A stretch of DNA of 64,000 bases, taken from contig NZ_JALJYC010000009.1 in NCBI RefSeq assembly GCF_024170405.1, positions 1 through 64,000 of the forward strand, written 5' to 3'. The DNA is from Neisseria perflava. Lineage in GTDB: Bacteria > Pseudomonadota > Gammaproteobacteria > Burkholderiales > Neisseriaceae. Shown piece by piece: positions 8,449 through 17,298 of the stretch. A model generated the notes under the pieces. It saw only the letters and a list, made by a program, of their open reading frames with translations, ran no database searches and was not told where the DNA came from. Each line of letters opens with the position of its first letter. The stretch's first letter is position 1. Position numbers and translations under genes: made by a program.

Positions 8449-11028
8449 ATGTCCCATACGCTGCCTCCTTTAAGCGAACTGCTCTCTGTTTTCTCCACCG
8501 CCACGGTGCGGCAAAGCCGCGACTGTGTGGGGCAGATTGTTTTATCCACGCTCAACATTCAAGACGACGGGCAAAACATCGTGGCTTATGCCGAAGTGGA
8601 CGAGGCATATAATTATGAATGCAGCGTATGTTACAACCGCCGTTTGCGCAAAATCAGCAAAACCCGCTGCAACTGTACTGTCGGACACCGCTGCAAACAC
8701 GCCGCCGCATTGGTTCGCCTGCTGCATGCGCAGCTGAACGCAACGGAAAGCATTACGGCCGATACCGCCAACGTCTATGGCACGCCGCAGCCGTTTATCC
8801 GTTTCGGACAGGTATCCGGCGGGAAAGCCGGATCGGGTGGCAAATGCCCGCCCAATCCGCGTATCCATGCGCACATCGGATTCCGCTATCCCTGCGGCAC
8901 AGTTGCCGCCCACAGCACAACGGCTTATTTCATCGGCAAGCACGACGGGCAAAACGTGCGCCAATACCGCGATGAAGCTGCCGAAACCGCCGCTTTAACC
9001 GCCTTGAAAAACTTACTGCCGTCGCTTGCTTGGCAAACCCGGAATGGCGGTGCATGGGTACGCGAACAAGATATTTTTGCCGCCCTGCTGCCGCACAATC
9101 GCTTGGCCGACAACGGCTGGCAGGTTGAACACCGCGCCGACAGCCCTGTCCGCGTTCTGACGGTCTCGGCTGCGGAGTGGGTACTCAAGGAAAGCGGTGA
9201 AAACTGGTTTGACATCGGCGCCACGATAACTGCCGCTGACGGCGCGCGCTATGATTTTCTCGATATTGTCGCCGAGCTGTTGGCGCAACACCGCTATCTG
9301 CTCGATCCCGACATCGCCGATAAGCTGCCGCCCGAGCATTACTTTACCGTTTCCGTCGGTGCAGACCGTCCGCCGCTGGCCGTGCCGCTGCAAGACATTT
9401 TGCCGGTGGCGCAACATTTGCGCGGGCTGTTTGAACGCGGCAACCGCCGTATCGACGCTTACGACGCCGCGAACCTGTCCGAACAGGCGCAAAATTCAGG
9501 CATAACTTGGCAACTGCCGGACAAACTAAACTTACTGGCGGAAAAGCTGAAACAGGGCTACTCATCCAGTCTGCCCACACCGGCAGGATTCAACGGCAAA
9601 CTGCGCCCCTACCAGCAACAGGGTTTGGCGTGGCTGCAATTTCTGCGCGATACGGAACACGGCGGGATTTTGGCCGACGATATGGGCTTGGGTAAAACCG
9701 CGCAAACGCTGGCTCATATCCTGCTGGAAAAGCAGGCAGGCCGTCTGAAAAACGCGCCGGTGTTGATTGTTGCGCCCACTTCGCTGATGGGCAACTGGCA
9801 GAAAGAAGCCGCCAAGTTCACCCCCGATTTAAAGGTCTTGCTGCTGCACGGCGACAAGCGCAAAGAAGCGTTGGCCCATATTGCCGATTACAATATGGTA
9901 TTGACCACCTACCCGCTGCTGCCGCGCGACGAAGAATCGCTTCTGCCTTATTCGTTCCATCAAATCATTCTCGATGAAGCGCAAAACATCAAAAATCCGC
10001 GCAGCAAGGCGGCGCAGGTGTTACGCCGTCTGAAATCCGCGCACAGATTATGCTTAACCGGCACGCCGCTGGAAAATCATTTGGGCGAACTGTGGTCGCT
10101 GTTTCACTTTCTTATGCCCGGCTTTCTCGGCAGCCAAGAAGACTTCAACAAAAAATACCGCCATCCGATTGAGAAAAAAGGCGACAGTGAAATGCGCCAG
10201 CGGCTTGTCCGCCGCGTGCGCCCGTTTGTGTTGCGCCGTCTGAAAAGCGAAGTGGCCAAAGAGCTGCCGCCGAAAACCACCATCGAGGTATCGGTGGAAA
10301 TGAATGACGCGCAATCCAAGCTCTACGAATCCGTGCGCGCCGCCATGCAGCAAAACATCCGCCAAATCATCGCCGAACAGGGCTTTAAACGCAGCCAAAT
10401 TCAGATTCTCGATGCGCTGTTGAAACTGCGCCAAGTGTGCTGCTCGCCCGCGCTGTTAAAAGCCGAAACCCTGCCGGAAAAGGGCAAAAAATCCGCCAAA
10501 AGGCCGTCTGAAATTGAGTCGGCCAAATTGGTGCAACTGAGCGAAATGGTGCAAAGTCTGGTCGGCGAAGGGCGCAAGATTCTGATTTTCTCGCAATTTA
10601 CCACCATGCTGGGCTTGATTGGCAACGAGTTGGACAAACTCGGCATTGCGTGGGTCAAGCTCACCGGCCAGACCAAAAAGCGCAGCGAAGTGATTGAAGC
10701 GTTCCAACACGGCGACATTCCCGTGTTCCTCATCAGCCTGAAAGCAGGCGGCACAGGCTTGAACCTGACCGCCGCCGATACCGTTATCCACTACGACCCG
10801 TGGTGGAATCCCGCCGCCGAAAGCCAAGCCTCCGACCGTGTCTGGCGCATCGGACAGGACAAGCCGGTGTTTGTCTATAAGCTGATTACGGCGCGCAGCA
10901 TTGAGGAAAAAATTACCGCGCTGCAACAGAAAAAAGCGCAGCTGGCCGAATCGGTATTGTCCGCCGATCACGAGGACGGGGCAAAATGGAGCGAAGCAGA
11001 TGTGATGGCGCTGCTGGAAGGATTTTAA
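8449..11028 (+). CDS. SNF2-family helicase with SWIM zinc finger
   Basis: An 859-residue SWI2/SNF2 DNA-dependent ATPase. The N-terminal part has a SWIM zinc motif (C74-x-C76, C82-x-H84). The C-terminal half is the ATPase: DDMGLGKT (motif I, around residue 410), DEAQ (motif II, around 509), LTGTPLEN, and in the second lobe AGGTGLNL and a DRVWRIGQ motif VI. Such proteins act on protein-DNA complexes or stalled polymerase; the specific role here is unknown. I chose ATG 8449 because the longer reading frame from 8362 begins inside the terminator hairpin of the previous gene. Two DUS lie in the coding region (9738-9749 read as GRLK, 10501-10512 read as RPSE). Confidence 0.9.
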   Translation: MSHTLPPLSELLSVFSTATVRQSRDCVGQIVLSTLNIQDDGQNIVAYAEVDEAYNYECSVCYNRRLRKISKTRCNCTVGHRCKHAAALVRLLHAQLNATESITADTANVYGTPQPFIRFGQVSGGKAGSGGKCPPNPRIHAHIGFRYPCGTVAAHSTTAYFIGKHDGQNVRQYRDEAAETAALTALKNLLPSLAWQTRNGGAWVREQDIFAALLPHNRLADNGWQVEHRADSPVRVLTVSAAEWVLKESGENWFDIGATITAADGARYDFLDIVAELLAQHRYLLDPDIADKLPPEHYFTVSVGADRPPLAVPLQDILPVAQHLRGLFERGNRRIDAYDAANLSEQAQNSGITWQLPDKLNLLAEKLKQGYSSSLPTPAGFNGKLRPYQQQGLAWLQFLRDTEHGGILADDMGLGKTAQTLAHILLEKQAGRLKNAPVLIVAPTSLMGNWQKEAAKFTPDLKVLLLHGDKRKEALAHIADYNMVLTTYPLLPRDEESLLPYSFHQIILDEAQNIKNPRSKAAQVLRRLKSAHRLCLTGTPLENHLGELWSLFHFLMPGFLGSQEDFNKKYRHPIEKKGDSEMRQRLVRRVRPFVLRRLKSEVAKELPPKTTIEVSVEMNDAQSKLYESVRAAMQQNIRQIIAEQGFKRSQIQILDALLKLRQVCCSPALLKAETLPEKGKKSAKRPSEIESAKLVQLSEMVQSLVGEGRKILIFSQFTTMLGLIGNELDKLGIAWVKLTGQTKKRSEVIEAFQHGDIPVFLISLKAGGTGLNLTAADTVIHYDPWWNPAAESQASDRVWRIGQDKPVFVYKLITARSIEEKITALQQKKAQLAESVLSADHEDGAKWSEADVMALLEGF

Positions 11029-11080
11029 GCGTTTGAATGACCGCAAGCGCATGAACACCAGCCTGCGGCGTTCCCAATCA

Positions 11081-11122
11081 AAAATGCCGTCTGAAAACCT
11101 TTACGTTTTCAGACGGCATTTT
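11081..11122. terminator. Bidirectional DUS terminator between convergent genes
   Basis: Perfect 18-bp arms (11081-11098, 11105-11122) built on ATGCCGTCTGAA with A/T flanks on both sides. It serves both the helicase (+) and the cytochrome c' gene (-). Confidence 0.92.
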
Positions 11123-11150
11123 CCATTTTTAGCGCGATGAGTAGTCCGCC

Positions 11151-11687
11151 TTAATCCTTGCGGAATGTGCTGTGGCAGGATTTGCAGCTTTGGCCGACTT
11201 CGCCGAACGGCGCTTTGACCGCTTCCAGCGTGCCCTCTTTGGCGGCGGTGTTCAGCGCAGCAACGGCAATGACGAAATGGTCGGCTTCTTTTTTAAATTC
11301 AGCGGCTTTCGTCCACACTTCCGGCTTGGCTTCGGATTCCAAAGTCGCGCTCTCTTCGGTGTAGTGCGCCCACGGTTTGTCGGCGTTTTCATTCAAAATA
11401 CCGGCGGCGGTTTGGAAGGCGGCGGCGTTGAAATCCACATCGCCTTTTACCATTTTGCCCATCACGCCGAAGTTTTCTTTAAACAGCTTCATCAGGCGCT
11501 CGCGCTCGTTGACATCCTCAGTCGCGCCAACGGCGGCGATGGGTGAAATGGCGGAAGCCTGCGCGTCGGAAGCGGCGATTTGCGCCACCGGTGCGGACGA
11601 GGCGGCAGCGGATTGGTCAGCTTGGCCGCCGCACGCGCCCAACAGCAGCGCGGAAAGAGTGGCCAAAGCCAGCAGGGTTTTGTTCAT
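11151..11687 (-). CDS. cycP: Cytochrome c' lipoprotein
   Basis: A 178-residue periplasmic haem protein. The signal peptide ends in the lipobox LLGAC (Cys19), so the mature protein is lipid-anchored, as in meningococcal cytochrome c'. The single haem site CKSCH sits near the C-terminus with an otherwise helical body, the arrangement of the four-helix-bundle class II cytochromes c'. Family members bind nitric oxide and protect denitrifying Neisseria from it. The start has a good ribosome site (AAGGAT, about 7 nt). Monocistronic between two DUS terminators. No convincing promoter or FNR box was identified by eye. Confidence 0.9.
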   Translation of the reverse strand: MNKTLLALATLSALLLGACGGQADQSAAASSAPVAQIAASDAQASAISPIAAVGATEDVNERERLMKLFKENFGVMGKMVKGDVDFNAAAFQTAAGILNENADKPWAHYTEESATLESEAKPEVWTKAAEFKKEADHFVIAVAALNTAAKEGTLEAVKAPFGEVGQSCKSCHSTFRKD

Positions 11688-11803
11688 GGTTGTATCCTTG
11701 TGATATTTTTTAATATGGCCGCTTTGTAGTGGCGTTGCGCGGAATGTAACAGAGCTTGGGCGCGGCGCAAAGCGCAGATTGCTTTTTTGCGTTTGTTAAC
11801 ACA

Positions 11804-11853
11804 AAAGGCCGTCTGAAAACCCGCGACATCATGCGGGTTTTCAGACGGCCTTT
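11804..11853 (-). terminator. DUS terminator of the OPT gene
   Basis: Perfect 21-bp arms (11804-11824, 11833-11853) extend a DUS pair, with an 8-nt loop. Located 14 bp after the OPT stop codon. Confidence 0.92.
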
Positions 11854-11867
11854 GCGTATCTAGCAGT

Positions 11868-13883
11868 TTAACGGCCTGCTTTCAATACGCTCTTGGTAAA
11901 AGCAATTACGCCGATTACAAAACAGAGCAAGCCCAGCCAGGTGGCGGCGCTGTCCCAGTTGGCTAGATTCAGCGCCAGCGGCGCGTCCGAGCCGCCGTTG
12001 GTGACGGATACGGCGATAATCAGCGCCATCACCACACCAATCAGACTTTCGCCGACAATCAGACCGGCGGAAAACAGCGTACCGATGCGTTCGGCGTTTT
12101 TCAGACGGCCTTCGACGTTGTTTTTGTTGCGGCTAATCAGGTGTTTCAACACCGCTGCCAACACCGCGCCGACCACAATCGGCATGTTGACAGATGGCGG
12201 CAGGTAAATGCCCATGCCGACCGCCAACACCGGCAGGCTGTATTTGCCCGCCGAGGATTTTTTCAGCACCACATCCAGCGCAATCAACACCGCGCCGATG
12301 GCAACGCCGGTAAAGATGTAGTCCCATTGCAGGTTGTGCGCGAAAATGCCCGACGCGATGGTGGTCATCAGCGTGGCCTGCGGCGCCGCCAGCGCCTGCG
12401 CCGCGTCCATGCCTTCGCGCGGCATGGCGCCGGTAAAGCCGTAGGCTTCATACAGCAATTCCAACACCGGCGAAATCACCAGCGCACCGACTACGCAGCC
12501 GATAATCAAGGCCACCTGCTGACGCCACGGCGTGGCTTTGACCAGATAGCCGGTTTTCAAATCCTGCAAATTGTCGTTGGAAATCGAGGCCACGCAAATC
12601 ACGGCCGAGCCGCAAAACAGCGCCAGCGCCAGCAAAAACGAGCGGTTGGCTTCGTCGGCAAACAGCCCGGCCGATTCGCCCACCACCAGCAATACCAGCG
12701 AAATCACCACAATCGACACAATGCCGATACCGGAAATCGGGCTGGACGACGAGCCGACCAAACCGGCCATATAGCCGCAGGCCGCCGCCACCAAAAAGCC
12801 GATAACCGAAGCCAGTAACGTGCACACCACCACCAACAGCCAAGCCAGGCCACCGGAAATGTGCGAGGCGTCGATAAAATGGTAAAAGCTCACGCCCAAC
12901 ACCAGCATCATGCCCAATGCCCATAAAATCATGGCTTTGGGCGACAAATCCTGTTCCACCCGCTCGGCCGGTGCTTCCGAACCGCCCTTCAAGGTGCGCA
13001 GCGACATTTTCATGCCCTCGGCCACCGGTTTGAGCAGGGTCAGCAGCGTCCATACCGAGGCAATACCAATCGTACCCGCCCCGATAAAGCGCACTTTTTC
13101 TTTCCACAGCTGCATGGCAAACGCCGCCATTTCCACACCCTCAGGCTGCGGCAGTGTGGCAGAAAAATAGGGAGCAGCACCGCCCCAAGCAATCAAAATA
13201 CCGACCAAAATAGCAATGCCGCCGGTCAGACCGACCAGATAGCCCGCGCCCAAAAGCGCCAGCGAAAAGCCCATCGGTAGTTGGAAAATCGCACCGCCGC
13301 TTTTAAACCAATAGCTGGCGCTGTCGGCAATCACGCGCAGGCCGCCGGTGAGGAAGCTGACCAGTCCGGCCAGCATACCGCCCGCCGCAATCTCGCGGAT
13401 ACCGCTGCCGCCCTGCTGCGCAGCGCCGTCTTCATGGCTGCCGACCTTCAAAATCTCAGCCGCCGCCACGCCCTCGGGATACGGCAAATCGCTTTTCACT
13501 ACCATCGCATAACGCAGCGGAATGGTGAAAATCACGCCCATAATCCCGCCCGACATACACAGCAAAGCGGTTTGCCAAAACGGAAAACCGCTCCAGTAAC
13601 CCATCATCAACAGGCCGGGCAGCACGAAAATAATCGTCGAGAGCGTACCCGCTGACGACGCCTGCGTCTGCACCATATTGTTTTCTAAAATATTGCTGCC
13701 TTTAAAAAACTTCAATACCGCCATCGAAATCACCGCCGCCGGAATCGACGAGGCGAAAGTCAGGCCGACTTTCAGGCCGAGATAAACGTTGGACGCGGTA
13801 AACACCACGGTAATCAGCGCGCCGAGTATCATGCCGCGCAGCGTCAGCTCGCGGTATCCGGCGTATGGGTCATGATGTGCCAT
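11868..13883 (-). CDS. OPT-family oligopeptide/metal-chelate transporter
   Basis: A 671-residue multi-pass inner-membrane protein of the OPT/YSL family, which moves small peptides or metal chelates. Evidence is the N-terminal ELTLRGMILG and ASNVYLGLKVGLTF segments and many long hydrophobic stretches throughout. The substrate is unknown. The long reading frame to 14039 is not the start: a consensus promoter lies between, and the ATG at 13883 (MAHHDPYAGY) has an AAGG ribosome site. An internal DUS near 12099 is read as GRLK. Single gene ending in a strong DUS terminator. Confidence 0.88.
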   Translation of the reverse strand: MAHHDPYAGYRELTLRGMILGALITVVFTASNVYLGLKVGLTFASSIPAAVISMAVLKFFKGSNILENNMVQTQASSAGTLSTIIFVLPGLLMMGYWSGFPFWQTALLCMSGGIMGVIFTIPLRYAMVVKSDLPYPEGVAAAEILKVGSHEDGAAQQGGSGIREIAAGGMLAGLVSFLTGGLRVIADSASYWFKSGGAIFQLPMGFSLALLGAGYLVGLTGGIAILVGILIAWGGAAPYFSATLPQPEGVEMAAFAMQLWKEKVRFIGAGTIGIASVWTLLTLLKPVAEGMKMSLRTLKGGSEAPAERVEQDLSPKAMILWALGMMLVLGVSFYHFIDASHISGGLAWLLVVVCTLLASVIGFLVAAACGYMAGLVGSSSSPISGIGIVSIVVISLVLLVVGESAGLFADEANRSFLLALALFCGSAVICVASISNDNLQDLKTGYLVKATPWRQQVALIIGCVVGALVISPVLELLYEAYGFTGAMPREGMDAAQALAAPQATLMTTIASGIFAHNLQWDYIFTGVAIGAVLIALDVVLKKSSAGKYSLPVLAVGMGIYLPPSVNMPIVVGAVLAAVLKHLISRNKNNVEGRLKNAERIGTLFSAGLIVGESLIGVVMALIIAVSVTNGGSDAPLALNLANWDSAATWLGLLCFVIGVIAFTKSVLKAGR

Positions 13884-13917
13884 GTTTTGCCTTTGCTGTT
13901 GTTGTCGAATAGGCGGT

Positions 13918-13946
13918 ATGATGTTTTCTCTGCAAGGAAATGTCAA
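13918..13946 (-). promoter_or_regulatory. Promoter of the OPT gene
   Basis: On the minus strand, -35 TTGACA (13946-13941), a 17-nt spacer and a weaker -10 CATCAT (13923-13918). It excludes the longer upstream translation start. Confidence 0.65.
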
Positions 13947-13987
13947 GTTTTGTTGCGCGGGCGTTAGGTAGTATGGATAAAGACAGG

Positions 13988-14027
13988 CAAAGGCCGTCTG
14001 AACATTTAATTTTTCAGACGGCCTTTG
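13988..14027. repeat. DUS inverted pair upstream of the OPT gene
   Basis: 15-bp arms (13988-14002, 14013-14027) with a short loop. It can act as a terminator for rlmH transcripts running leftward. Together with the dRS3 element it accounts for most of the 383 bp without a gene between the OPT gene and rlmH. Confidence 0.85.
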
Positions 14028-14118
14028 AGGGGTATGCACTCAAGATAAGTCAATAGAGTATCTCTTTTTAGATTTCAGCAATGCATTTTGTTAATAAGCA
14101 GACAAAATCCTCAAGGAT

Positions 14119-14223
14119 TCGTCATTCCCGCGCAGTCGGGAATCCAGAAGCTTAATATTTCTGTTATGTTTTGAGGTATCAGGAATCCAAACGTCTGGAT
14201 TCCCGACTGCGCGGGAATGACGA
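14119..14223. repeat. Inverted pair of dRS3 repeats
   Basis: Two 20-bp dRS3 units of the form ATTCCC-N8-GGGAAT (14124-14143 and 14199-14218) lie in opposite orientation; the N8 parts GCGCAGTC and GACTGCGC are reverse complements. Flanking CGTC...CCAG extends the inversion to about 28 bp per arm. The 55 bp between them is AT-rich and noncoding. Confidence 0.9.
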
Positions 14224-14266
14224 AAATCTAGTGATTTTCTATCTAATGAACCGTTACCAACCCGAC

Positions 14267-14737
14267 CTACTCCCGATGATACGGATGGTTGTGCAGAATC
14301 GACACGGCGCGGTAGAGCTGCTCGGTCAGCAATACGCGTACCATGCCGTGCGGCAGGGTCAGGCTGGAGAGGCGCAACATCAGGCGCGCCTGCTGCTTGA
14401 GGGTGTCGGTCATGCCGTCGGCACCGCCGATAACAAAGCAGACGTGTTCGCCGTTTTGCTGCCATTGTTTCAGGTGTTCCGCCAGCTCGACCGAAGTCGG
14501 CGCTTTGCCGCGCTCGTCCAACACCACCAGATACGCGCCCGGCGGGACGGCTTCGAGGATACGCTTTTCTTCCGCTGCCATGCCCTGCGCCGCATTCACA
14601 CCCGCGCCGCGCTTTTCCGGTTTGATTTCTTTGAGGGTGTAATTCACGTCGCGGCCGAAACGCTTGGCATACTCGCCCACGGCCTCATCCACCCAACGCG
14701 GCATTTTGGTGCCGACGGCCAAAACGGTGATGTTCAT
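14267..14737 (-). CDS. rlmH: 23S rRNA (pseudouridine1915-N3)-methyltransferase RlmH
   Basis: A 156-residue SPOUT-class methyltransferase, the usual family length. It methylates pseudouridine 1915 in helix 69 of 23S rRNA on the assembled ribosome. The knotted C-terminal SAM site is visible as FVIGGADG and the tail LLTEQLYRA with a terminal HNHPYHRE. It belongs to the conserved nadD-rsfS-rlmH neighbourhood, here with a GNAT gene inserted between rsfS and rlmH. Confidence 0.96.
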   Translation of the reverse strand: MNITVLAVGTKMPRWVDEAVGEYAKRFGRDVNYTLKEIKPEKRGAGVNAAQGMAAEEKRILEAVPPGAYLVVLDERGKAPTSVELAEHLKQWQQNGEHVCFVIGGADGMTDTLKQQARLMLRLSSLTLPHGMVRVLLTEQLYRAVSILHNHPYHRE

Positions 14738-14761
14738 ATTCCTCTTTCTTATAAAAGTTTT

Positions 14762-15217
14762 TCAGATGGCCGGAAAATCGCGGCGGAATTGTACCATGTC
14801 AGTTTGACGCGCCATTTTCCGGTACAGCGCTTGTGCGCTCTGATTGTCGGCAGCAGTCACCCAATAAACGCGGTTCAACCCTTCCGCTTCAGCAAACGCA
14901 TATACCGTTTCAATCAGCCGCCGTGCTACTCCCTGACGGCGGGCGTTTTCAGCAACAAACAAATCCTCTAGATAGCAGCAATCCGTGGTATTCCATGTGT
15001 TTGGGTGTCGAACAGTATGCACGAAGCCCAGCATAGCTCCATTATCTGCAAACGCTCCCCAGCCGTTTAGCAACGGATGCGCCATCAGTTTGTGCCATGT
15101 TTGCAGACTGATGCTGTCGTCCAATTCTGTTTGGTAAAAATCCAAACATGCTACCCATAAACCGCGCCAAGCCTGATAATCGGCAGCAACCAGAGGGCGA
15201 ATAACCATTTCCGACAT
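14762..15217 (-). CDS. GNAT-family N-acetyltransferase
   Basis: A 151-residue acetyl-CoA-dependent acetyltransferase. The acetyl-CoA loop appears as ARRQGVARRLIE, followed by a C-terminal ALYRKM motif. The substrate is unknown. The ATG at 15217 (MSEMVIRPL) has a strong ribosome site (AGAAGGAAT); the longer frame runs back into the DUS terminator after rsfS. Its stop codon lies in a degenerate DUS (GCCATCTGAA). It interrupts the standard rsfS-rlmH adjacency. Confidence 0.88.
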   Translation of the reverse strand: MSEMVIRPLVAADYQAWRGLWVACLDFYQTELDDSISLQTWHKLMAHPLLNGWGAFADNGAMLGFVHTVRHPNTWNTTDCCYLEDLFVAENARRQGVARRLIETVYAFAEAEGLNRVYWVTAADNQSAQALYRKMARQTDMVQFRRDFPAI

Positions 15218-15238
15218 AATGATTCCTTCTAAGAAAAA

Positions 15239-15273
15239 GCCGTCTGAAAACAGCCTTGTGGTTTTCAGACGGC
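15239..15273 (-). terminator. DUS terminator after rsfS
   Basis: Inverted DUS arms 15239-15251 and 15261-15273 between the rsfS stop codon and the GNAT ribosome site. Confidence 0.8.
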
Positions 15274-15298
15274 CTGCATGATTCCGAATCAATCCGAC

Positions 15299-15685
15299 TT
15301 AATCCGCCGCATGCCACGGCTTGGTCGCGCCTGCGTGGAAGCTCGGTTTTTCGCCGCCCCACAGGGTGTCGATGTCGTAAAAATCGCGCACGGCGGGCAG
15401 CATGACATGTACCACCAAATCGCCTGCGTCCACCAGCGTCCATTCGCCGCTGTCGCCTTCGGTGCTCAAAATCTCGAAACCGGCTTCTTTCAAATCCACC
15501 GCCACATTATTGGCCAAGGCTTTGACTTGGCGGGTAGAGTCGCCGCTGGCGATAATCATGCGCGCAAACAGCGAGGTTTTTTCTTGGGTTTCCAAAACGG
15601 AAATGTCTTTGGCTTTGATGTCTTCCAGCGCGTTGACGGCGACTTCTACCATTTTTTGCAGGTCGAGCAATTCTTGTTCGTTCAT
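15299..15685 (-). CDS. rsfS: Ribosomal silencing factor RsfS
   Basis: A 128-residue RsfS/Iojap protein. It binds L14 on the large subunit and blocks subunit joining when nutrients are scarce. Family features are the early LEDIKAKDI segment and the C-terminal GDLVVHVMLPAVRDFYDIDTLWG. It lies 84 bp downstream of nadD as in most proteobacteria, and its binding partner L14 (rplN) is also encoded in this window. Confidence 0.96.
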   Translation of the reverse strand: MNEQELLDLQKMVEVAVNALEDIKAKDISVLETQEKTSLFARMIIASGDSTRQVKALANNVAVDLKEAGFEILSTEGDSGEWTLVDAGDLVVHVMLPAVRDFYDIDTLWGGEKPSFHAGATKPWHAAD

Positions 15686-15769
15686 GTGTTTCCAATAAAT
15701 ACTGTTGAATAGGGGGGATTATATAGATAAGTTGATGTATTTCCAATACAAGGCCGTTTTTCAGACGGC

Positions 15770-16378
15770 CTAACGGTACAAACCGCGTGCGCCGATATAG
15801 TCGGCCACGGCTTTGGGCACGCTGTCGTTAATGCGTTCGCCTTTTTTCAGACGGCCGCGCAGTTCGGTAGAGCTGATGTTCATCAACGGCGCTTGTAAAA
15901 TCTTGACGCAGCCGGTTTGCAGGCCTTCGCCCAGCCAGGCGTGCAGCTCGCGCGGGGCTTGATTGAGGCTGTCGCCCCAGCGCATGGCAATGGCGATGTT
16001 CACTTGGCGCACCAGCGTCTGCCATTTTTTCCACGTGTGCAGCTTCATCAGGCTGTCGCTGCCCAAGAGCCACCATAATTGCGCACCGGGAAACTGCTGG
16101 CGGAAAATCTGTACGGTGTCGAAAGTATAGGTTGCACCTTCGCGCACGATATCGCAGTTGCTGACGGCAAAGCGCGGCTCGTCCGCTACCGCCAGCTCTA
16201 CCATCGCCAAGCGGTCTTTGGCGGCGGTTCGGGTGGCTTGGTCTTTGTGGTAAGGGTCACCTGCGGGCAGGAACACAACCATCTCAAGGCCGAGTTCGTC
16301 GGCGAAGGCACGGGCGATGTGCAGATGGCCGTTGTGGACGGGATCGAATGTGCCGCCGAAAAGTCCGATGTTTTTCAT
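15770..16378 (-). CDS. nadD: Nicotinate-nucleotide adenylyltransferase NadD
   Basis: A 202-residue enzyme converting nicotinate mononucleotide and ATP to deamido-NAD in NAD synthesis. The nucleotidyltransferase signature GGTFDPVHNGH is at the N-terminus and the second motif ISSTELRGRL near the end. The start is ATG 16378 with AAGGAA upstream; a TTG one codon earlier is less likely. An in-gene DUS is read as GRLK in the ISSTELRGRLK segment, and another DUS touches the TAG stop codon. Confidence 0.96.
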   Translation of the reverse strand: MKNIGLFGGTFDPVHNGHLHIARAFADELGLEMVVFLPAGDPYHKDQATRTAAKDRLAMVELAVADEPRFAVSNCDIVREGATYTFDTVQIFRQQFPGAQLWWLLGSDSLMKLHTWKKWQTLVRQVNIAIAMRWGDSLNQAPRELHAWLGEGLQTGCVKILQAPLMNISSTELRGRLKKGERINDSVPKAVADYIGARGLYR

Positions 16379-16549
16379 CAAAAATTCCTTAATGGTTGAA
16401 ACCCCGCCATTTATGGCAGTAGGATCAGGGTCTATTCAGGCGGAGCGTAACCCCGTTTGAATCAGGGCAACACATAGGGCTGCGCCTTATGTGCAGTCCT
16501 GTGTGTTGAAACATCATAAGGTTTGCGAATCAGGTGAACGGTTTAAGGG
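16379..16549. other. Intergenic, nothing recognised
   Basis: 171 bp between the carbonic anhydrase and nadD. No open frame, DUS pair or clear hairpin was seen. Confidence 0.5.
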
Positions 16550-17143
16550 TTAAGCCGGTTGGCCGTCTGAAACGGCAGGCGGCAGGCTGCCGTCCACCAC
16601 CAGATTGAGCTTGCCGGTGGTCGGGTGGATGACCAGACCGTGCACAGCGATATGCACGGGCATCAGCGGATGGCGGCGGATAACGGATACGGTATGGCGT
16701 ACGCTGTCTTCGACGTTGTCAAAGCCGGTCAGCCAACTGTCCAAATCAATGCCGGCGCTTCGCAGGGTGTCGATGCGGTCTTGCGGAATGCCGGCGGCGA
16801 CGGCTTTATTCAGAAAACTGTCGGCGTGGAGCTTCTGCATACCGCAATCGTGGTGGGCAATGACCATGATTTCTTCGGCTTTCAATTCCAATACGGCCAC
16901 CAGCAGGCTGCGCATGACCGAACCCCACGGATGGGTCACCAACGCACCGGCGTTTTTGATGATTTTGGCGTCGCCGTTTTTCAAACCGAGCGCGTGCGGC
17001 AGCAGCTCGATAATGCGCGCGTCCATGCAGGACAACACCGCCAGCTTGCGGTCGGGGTATTTGCCGGTGAGAAATTCGCCGTAGCCGCCGGATTCGACAA
17101 ATTGTTGGTTGTAAGACAAGATGGTTTGCAATTCGCTGCTCAT
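16550..17143 (-). CDS. Beta-class carbonic anhydrase
   Basis: A 197-residue zinc enzyme interconverting CO2 and bicarbonate. Zinc ligands are visible as C39-x-D41-x-R43 (CMDAR) and H97-x-x-C100 (HHDCG). I chose ATG 17143 (MSSELQ), preceded by AAAGG; the longer frame has 35 extra residues without support and overlaps the promoter of the divergent NUDIX gene. The tail reads a reverse DUS as VSDGQP. Neisseria also have an alpha-class enzyme, so this is the beta-type paralogue. Confidence 0.92.
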   Translation of the reverse strand: MSSELQTILSYNQQFVESGGYGEFLTGKYPDRKLAVLSCMDARIIELLPHALGLKNGDAKIIKNAGALVTHPWGSVMRSLLVAVLELKAEEIMVIAHHDCGMQKLHADSFLNKAVAAGIPQDRIDTLRSAGIDLDSWLTGFDNVEDSVRHTVSVIRRHPLMPVHIAVHGLVIHPTTGKLNLVVDGSLPPAVSDGQPA

Positions 17144-17242
17144 GGCGCGGCCTTTCTTTTTTTGATGTGTGCAACCCTGCATTATAGCCTGTTTCTGTGG
17201 CGGGGTCTGTCGGCGCGGCAATTCTGTGCCCGCCCGTATCGG

Positions 17243-17270
17243 TTGCAAATCGGCGCGGAGCGGTTACAAT
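17243..17270 (+). promoter_or_regulatory. Promoter of the NUDIX gene
   Basis: -35 TTGCAA (17243-17248), a 16-nt spacer and -10 TACAAT (17265-17270). The expected transcription start near 17277 lies after the ATG at 17272 and so favours the ATG at 17299. Confidence 0.6.
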
Positions 17271-17298
17271 CATGCCTTATTGCTTTGAGAATATTGAG

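Noticed and set aside
13884..14039. Longer N-terminus for the OPT transporter
   Set aside because: A consensus -35 and plausible -10 lie within it, so transcripts begin after that start; it also reads through a DUS hairpin.
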